Shown: piece by piece, positions 21,534-25,328 of the stretch
Layout of the letters: every line of letters begins with the position of its first letter
Numbering within the stretch: position 1 is the stretch's first letter
Source: WHSW01 sp035296705
GTDB lineage: Bacteria; Actinomycetota; Thermoleophilia; Solirubrobacterales; 70-9
Direction of reading: 5' to 3'
Assembly (NCBI GenBank): GCA_035296705.1
Contig: DATHAL010000055.1
Coordinates: 1-25,328, forward strand
DNA length: 25,328 nucleotides
Program-made: the position numbers and the translations under genes
The notes under the pieces: generated by a model
Told to the model about the DNA's origin: nothing
Databases searched by the model: none
The model's input: only the letters and a program-made list of their open reading frames with translations

Positions 21534-23225
21534 CTACCGCGTGACCGCGCCCTCGGAGGCGGAGGAGACGGTCGCCGCGTACTTGGTGAACACGCCGGTC
21601 GGGTACGGGAGCTCGGGCGCGGTGTACCCCGCGCCGCGGCTCGCGATCTCCTCGTCTGAGAGCGCCACGTCGAGGCGCCGCGCCTCGACGTCGATCGTCA
21701 CCTCATCGCCCTCGCGAAGCGCCGCGATCGGCCCGCCCTTGACGGCCTCCGGGGCGACGTGACCCACCATGAGGCCGCGGGTCGCGCCGGAGAAGCGCCC
21801 GTCGGTGAGGAGCGCCACCTGCTCGCCGAGGCCCTCGCCGACGATCGCCGCCGTCACCTGGAGCATCTCGCGCATTCCCGGACCGCCCGCTGGTCCCTCA
21901 TTGCGGATCACGATGACGTCGCCGGGCTCGATCCGCTGGCCCTTGACCGCGCGGAAGCACTCCTCCTCGGACTCGAACACGCGCGCCCTTCCGGTCTGGC
22001 CCTTGCGCTCGGTGCCGGCGAGCTTCACCACGGCCCCGTCCGGCGCGAGGTTGCCGCGGAGGATCGCGAGGCCTCCCTCGGCCTTGAGCGGATCGGTGAG
22101 CGGCCGGACGACCTCCTGGTTCGGGCTCTCCACGGCCGCCGCCGCGACCTCGCCGATCGTCTGTCCGGTGACCGTGAGCTCGTCCTCGTTCAGGAGCCCG
22201 GCCTCCGCGAGGCGGTTGAGGACCAGCGGCACGCCGCCGGCAGCGTACAGGTCGGTGGCGACGAAGCGGCCACCCGGCTTGAGGTCGGCGAGGAGCGGCG
22301 TCTCGCGCGAGATGCGCTCGAAGTCGTCGATTGCGAGCTTCACCCCGGCCTCGCGCGCCACCGCGAGCAGGTGCAGGACGGCGTTCGTGGAGCCACCCGA
22401 GGCGCAGACGCACGCGACCGCGTTCTCGAGCGCGCCGCGCGTGATGATCCTGCTCGGCCGCAGGTCGTCGGCGAGGACGCGCATCGCGAGCTCGCCGATC
22501 CGCTCCGCGACCGTCGCCTTGTCGGAGTCCTCGGCGGGAACCATCGCCGAGCCGCCCGGCGAGATGCCCAGCGCCTCGAATGCACAGGCCATCGTGTTGG
22601 CGGTGAACTGGCCGCCGCAGGCGCCGGCCCCGGGGCTAGCCACGTCCTCGAGCTCGTGAAGTTCCTCCTCGGACATCTCCCCGGCGGCGTGGGCGCCAAT
22701 CGCCTCGAAGACGTCGAGGATCGTCACGTCTCGCCCACGCCAGCGGCCTGGCGCGATCGAGCCGCCGTAGAGCATCAGCGACGGGACGTCGAGGCGGGCG
22801 AGGGCCATCACGCAGCCCGGGATCGTCTTATCGCAGGCGGAGAGCGCGACGATCGCGTCGAACTGATAGCCGCGCGCCGTGAGCTCGATCGAGTCGGCGA
22901 TCACCTCGCGCGAGATGAGCGACGCCTTCATGCCCGTCGTGCCCATCGTGATGCCGTCCGAGATCGCGACGGTGTTGAACTCCATGGGCGTCCCGCGGGC
23001 GGCGCGAACGCCGTCTTTGACGTGCTCCGCGAGGCCGCGGAGGTGGAAGTTGCAGGGCATCGCCTCGGTCCACGTGTTGGCGACGCCGATCGTCGGTCGG
23101 CTGAGGTCGTCGTCGTCGAACCCGATCCCCTTCATGGAGGCGCGCGCCGCCGCGCGGTCGGGGCCGTCGAAGACCGCCGCCGATCGTGGCCGCGGAAGCG
23201 CGGTCGCCTTCGAGTCGGAGCTCAT
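21534..23225 (-). CDS. ilvD: Dihydroxy-acid dehydratase
   Basis: 563 residues. IlvD/Edd family, with Fe-S cysteines at EAMPCN (about 58), SACDKTIPG (about 131) and GACGGQFTANTMA (about 204); the three-cysteine pattern is that of the [2Fe-2S] group. The N-terminus FDGPDRAAARASMKGIG and the C-terminal TDGRFSGATRGLMVGHVAPE are complete. It dehydrates 2,3-dihydroxy-isovalerate and 2,3-dihydroxy-3-methylvalerate in valine and isoleucine synthesis, in the cytosol. It is a lone ilv gene here; ilvB, ilvC and leu genes are not in the window. It starts seven bases after the stop of the preceding gene, and the PIN-like gene follows at once, so all appear to be in one operon. Confidence 0.96.
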   Translation of the reverse strand: MSSDSKATALPRPRSAAVFDGPDRAAARASMKGIGFDDDDLSRPTIGVANTWTEAMPCNFHLRGLAEHVKDGVRAARGTPMEFNTVAISDGITMGTTGMKASLISREVIADSIELTARGYQFDAIVALSACDKTIPGCVMALARLDVPSLMLYGGSIAPGRWRGRDVTILDVFEAIGAHAAGEMSEEELHELEDVASPGAGACGGQFTANTMACAFEALGISPGGSAMVPAEDSDKATVAERIGELAMRVLADDLRPSRIITRGALENAVACVCASGGSTNAVLHLLAVAREAGVKLAIDDFERISRETPLLADLKPGGRFVATDLYAAGGVPLVLNRLAEAGLLNEDELTVTGQTIGEVAAAAVESPNQEVVRPLTDPLKAEGGLAILRGNLAPDGAVVKLAGTERKGQTGRARVFESEEECFRAVKGQRIEPGDVIVIRNEGPAGGPGMREMLQVTAAIVGEGLGEQVALLTDGRFSGATRGLMVGHVAPEAVKGGPIAALREGDEVTIDVEARRLDVALSDEEIASRGAGYTAPELPYPTGVFTKYAATVSSASEGAVTR

Positions 23226-23232
23226 GGGCCGG

Positions 23233-23634
23233 TCAGTCTACGTCGCTGTTGCGGGCGATCCACTCGCGCATCCGGCGCAGGTCGCGCCGCGCGTGGTCCG
23301 GATCGATCTGGTGGCCGGGCCGGTTCACGTTGGCCGTCGCGATGAGCTCACGCTCCCGCCCCCGGATCGCGAGCCAGCGGGCGAGCACGTCGTCGGCGTC
23401 GGGAAGGCGGTCGCCTTCGTCGCGGAACCGCACGCAGTACTCGCTGAGCAGCCGCCCCGAGCCGGTCTCATAGGCGAGCAGCGGGCGGTGCGGGTAGATG
23501 AGGTACGCGTACCGGCCGCCGGACCGGCCCTCCACGGAGACGAAGCCGAGCTCCGCGTACATCGCGCACTCGCGCGCCGGCGCGACCGCGCGCATCAGCT
23601 CGCGCGCCCGCAGCTCGGAGGTGTCGACGCTCAT
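23233..23634 (-). CDS. Conserved protein of unknown function, partner of the Gly-Gly protein
   Basis: 133 residues from the ATG at 23634, which overlaps the stop of the previous gene (ATGA), so the pair is translationally coupled. After an N-terminal helix come AELGFVSVEGRSGGRYAYLI (two strands), LLSEYCVRFRDEGDRLPDAD and VLARWLAIRGRERELIATAN. The succession of R-Y-strand, Y-C and L-P-x-A-D with a last helix ending in A-N recalls a family of small unannotated proteins; I cannot name it. No catalytic motif, signal or membrane helix is visible. The constant pairing with a small Gly-Gly-ended protein would be the key feature, if confirmed. It precedes ilvD by seven bases. Confidence 0.72.
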   Translation of the reverse strand: MSVDTSELRARELMRAVAPARECAMYAELGFVSVEGRSGGRYAYLIYPHRPLLAYETGSGRLLSEYCVRFRDEGDRLPDADDVLARWLAIRGRERELIATANVNRPGHQIDPDHARRDLRRMREWIARNSDVD

Positions 23635-23873
23635 CCGCCCGCCGCGGGCGGGTAGAAGACGACCCGCTCCGCGTCGCGCGGCACCTCGGAGAAGTCGCGG
23701 ACGACCTCCGCCTCGCGGCGCGCCCCATCGGCGATCGGCACCGCGGCCCACATGCCGAGGTCGAGCTGGCGCCTGAACTCGTCCACGAGGCGCCGCTCGT
23801 CCTCGGCGACCTCGGGATCACCCTCAGCGAGGAGGACGTCGCCCTCCCCCGCCTTCATCCGTACCAAGCGCAT
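23631..23873 (-). CDS. Small protein ending in Gly-Gly
   Basis: 80 residues from the ATG at 23873 (RLVRMKAGEGDVLLAEG). The middle is helical and acidic (AEDERRLVDEFRRQLDLGMW), then a strand and turn, and the end is AERVVFYPPAAGG. This Pro-Pro-x-x-Gly-Gly tail is like that of MoaD and other carriers whose terminal Gly-Gly is activated or conjugated, but the rest does not look like a MoaD/ThiS beta-grasp, which lacks the long helix. It follows thiD by seven bases and overlaps the next gene by four. It could be a ubiquitin-like carrier or only share the tail by chance. No ThiF/MoeB-type activating enzyme is in the window. Confidence 0.65.
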   Translation of the reverse strand: MRLVRMKAGEGDVLLAEGDPEVAEDERRLVDEFRRQLDLGMWAAVPIADGARREAEVVRDFSEVPRDAERVVFYPPAAGG

Positions 23874-23880
23874 GTACCGA

Positions 23881-24681
23881 TTATGAGCGTCGCGCCAAGC
23901 CGAACACGTCCACGGGACCGGCTCCGCGGCCGAGGCCGCGCAGACCGTTGCCCACCGCCTCCGCGGCGACCTCGCGCGCCCACCGCGCCGAGTCGGCGAG
24001 CTCGGCACGGCGGGCGAGGAACGCGGCGAGCGCGGAGGAGTGCGTGCAGCCCGAGCCGTGGGATGCGCCGGCCGGGTAGCGGGGTCCCTCGATCCGGATC
24101 GCACCGCTTCGATCGGCGAGCACGTCCGCGCCGTCGAGCGCGTGCCCGCCGGTGACGACGACCGCCTCCGGGCCGAGCGCGAGCATCGCCGCCGCAAGCT
24201 CCTCCGTCCCGGCGTCCTGGCCGAGGCCGGTGAGCGCCCGCGCCTCGAGAACGTTCGGCGTCGCGACCGAGGCGCGCGGCAGCATCCGCTCGATCAGCGC
24301 CGCGCGGGCGTTCGGGTCGAGGAGCTCCGCACCGCTCTCGGCGACCATGACCGGGTCGACCACGACGGGCGCGCCCTCGAGCAGGTCGAGCGAGTCGATC
24401 ACCGTCTCGATCGTCGTCTCGTCGGCGAGCATCCCGATCTTCACCGCGTCGACCGGGATGTCGTCGGCGACCGCCTCGACCTGTGCCGTGATCATCTCCG
24501 GCGGCACCACCATCACCCGCGTCACCCCGCGCGTGTTCTGTGCCGTCAGCGCCGTGATCGCGGTCATCCCGTGGACGCCGCACCGCGCGAACGCCTTCAG
24601 ATCCGCCTGGATCCCGGCGCCGCCGCCGGAGTCCGACCCGGCGATCGAGAGGCAGGTGGCGACGCGCGCGTCGTCTTCCAT
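23881..24681 (-). CDS. thiD: Hydroxymethylpyrimidine/phosphomethylpyrimidine kinase
   Basis: 266 residues. SIAGSDSGGGAGIQADLKAF (12-31) binds the pyrimidine substrate; ALTAQNTRGV and KIGMLAD follow; PVVVDPVM at 105-112 lies in the core; and GSGCTHSSALAA carries the catalytic Cys212 and anion hole. These are the ThiD signatures of the ribokinase-like fold. It phosphorylates HMP twice to HMP-PP, the pyrimidine half of thiamine diphosphate. The ATG at 24681 has a purine-rich site (GGGAG) seven to nine bases upstream, overlapping the gap after the dprA stop. No THI box riboswitch is seen at the start, and other thi genes are not in the window, so this is probably a stand-alone salvage or synthesis enzyme. 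Confidence 0.95.
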   Translation of the reverse strand: MEDDARVATCLSIAGSDSGGGAGIQADLKAFARCGVHGMTAITALTAQNTRGVTRVMVVPPEMITAQVEAVADDIPVDAVKIGMLADETTIETVIDSLDLLEGAPVVVDPVMVAESGAELLDPNARAALIERMLPRASVATPNVLEARALTGLGQDAGTEELAAAMLALGPEAVVVTGGHALDGADVLADRSGAIRIEGPRYPAGASHGSGCTHSSALAAFLARRAELADSARWAREVAAEAVGNGLRGLGRGAGPVDVFGLARRS

Positions 24682-24690
24682 GCTCCCAGG

Positions 24691-25328
24691 TTATGGCGGC
24701 CGCTCGAGCGCGGTGGCGCGGAAGCCGCCGAGCGCATCCACGCGGACGTAGCCGAGCAGCTCCAGCCGGGCCAGGGCGCTCGCGGCGTCGCGCGGCTCGA
24801 GCGCCGCCTCGAGCGAGAGGCCGTCCACCGTTCCGGCGCCCGAGGCGACCAGGTCGAGCACCGCGGCGAGGCGCTCGTCGAGCGGCGGCCCCGGCCGCGG
24901 CTTCGGCGCCGCCGCGAGCCTGCGGCCCTCGGGCTCGACGCCTACGCCGAACAGGAGGTCGAGGACGTCGCGCGCGTCGCGGATCACGTGAGCCCCCGCC
25001 TGGAGCAGGTCGTTCGTCCCCTCCGCGACGCGCACCCCCGCCTGGCCCGGGATCGCTCCGACCGTCCGTCCGAGCTTTGCCGCCCAGTCCGCGGTGACGA
25101 GGGAGCCGGAAGGCTGCGCCGCCTCGACCAGCACGACCACCTCCGCGAGCGCGGCCATGATCCTGTTTCGCTCGGTGAAGAAGTGGCGGCGAGCGACCAC
25201 CCCGGGCGGATGCTCGGAGACGATCGCCCCGGTCGCGACGATCCGCTCGTACAGGTCGCGGTTGGTTTCCGGGTAGACGACATCCGGCCCGTTCGCGAGA
25301 ACCGCGACCGTGGTCCCACCGCCGTCGA
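24691..25328 (-). CDS. dprA: DNA-processing protein DprA, 5' part beyond the window
   Basis: 212 codons, open to the window edge. From the edge: GGGTTVAVLANGPDVVYPETN (first 20 of these shown are enough), IVATGAIVSEHPPGVV, FFTERNRIMAALAEVVVLVE, SGSLVTADWAAKLGRTVG and AIPGQ, in the order of the DprA/Smf Rossmann domain. The C-terminal 70 residues form the winged-helix-like domain (VASGAGTVDGLSLEAALEPR, then the A-L-A-R-L-E-L-L-G-Y element). DprA loads RecA onto incoming single-stranded DNA during transformation. It is the first visible gene of the operon and is followed by thiD after nine bases. In many actinobacteria dprA neighbours xerC and whiG; here those lie about 10 kb away. Confidence 0.93.
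   Translation of the reverse strand, partial: DGGGTTVAVLANGPDVVYPETNRDLYERIVATGAIVSEHPPGVVARRHFFTERNRIMAALAEVVVLVEAAQPSGSLVTADWAAKLGRTVGAIPGQAGVRVAEGTNDLLQAGAHVIRDARDVLDLLFGVGVEPEGRRLAAAPKPRPGPPLDERLAAVLDLVASGAGTVDGLSLEAALEPRDAASALARLELLGYVRVDALGGFRATALERPP

Noticed and set aside
21759..23345. A 528-codon plus-strand open frame
   Set aside because: It is antisense to ilvD, with no family resemblance and the biased composition of a shadow frame.
23631..23873. ThiS, the thiamine sulfur carrier, because of thiD next door and the Gly-Gly end
   Set aside because: The body (80 residues with a long acidic helix) does not fit the short beta-grasp of ThiS; only the tail is similar.
24682..24690. A thiamine riboswitch ahead of thiD
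   Set aside because: Only nine bases separate dprA and thiD and no conserved THI-box sequence is seen.

Overview
The window is GC-rich, gene-dense DNA that looks like an actinobacterial chromosome. A WhiG/FliA-type sigma factor, an EF-G2-like GTPase, a XerC/D recombinase, a lipid-II-layer L,D-transpeptidase, a GalE2-like/acyltransferase pair resembling mycobacterial Rv0501/Rv0502, and DprA together suggest a deep-branching actinobacterium. Thermoleophilia is my guess, an inference from style and gene order and not a search result.

Bases 1-10,300 look accessory: single genes, frequent strand switches and several decayed genes. The window opens inside a TIR-like (PF10137-type) protein whose C-terminal half looks like a beta-rich sensor barrel, an architecture known from anti-phage signalling effectors. 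Then come a GYD-domain protein, a DegV fatty-acid-binding protein, a cupin, a universal stress protein, a SnoaL-like protein, a frameshifted VOC protein, a stand-alone HerA-type ATPase divergent from a 14-TM MFS exporter, and a secreted clan-A glycoside-hydrolase-like protein.

From 8,500 to 10,390 lies the most unusual structure. An intact tRNA-Gly(GCC) gene is accompanied by two extra, same-orientation copies of about 20 bp of its 3' end, at 8516-8535 and 9016-9036. An alpha/beta-hydrolase gene sits between the two extra copies and is cut off within the first of them, so that its last codons are tRNA sequence. A medium-chain dehydrogenase lies between the second copy and the tRNA. This reads as scars of repeated integration at the tRNA 3' end, or as cassette-like accretion.

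From 10,440 to 18,600 a minus-strand block resembles core genome: acyltransferase, GalE2-like SDR, L,D-transpeptidase, xerC/D, whiG, the EF-G2-like gene, a zinc-ribbon protein and an RNase HI-like protein. A divergent plus-strand pair follows (alpha/beta hydrolase, then a serine beta-lactamase-like gene broken by an amber codon just before its YSN motif). The last block, again on the minus strand, is a tight operon: dprA, thiD, a small protein ending in Gly-Gly, its overlapping partner, ilvD, and a PIN-like gene with an early amber codon. It joins DNA uptake and thiamine and branched-chain amino-acid synthesis genes with an uncharacterised two-gene unit.
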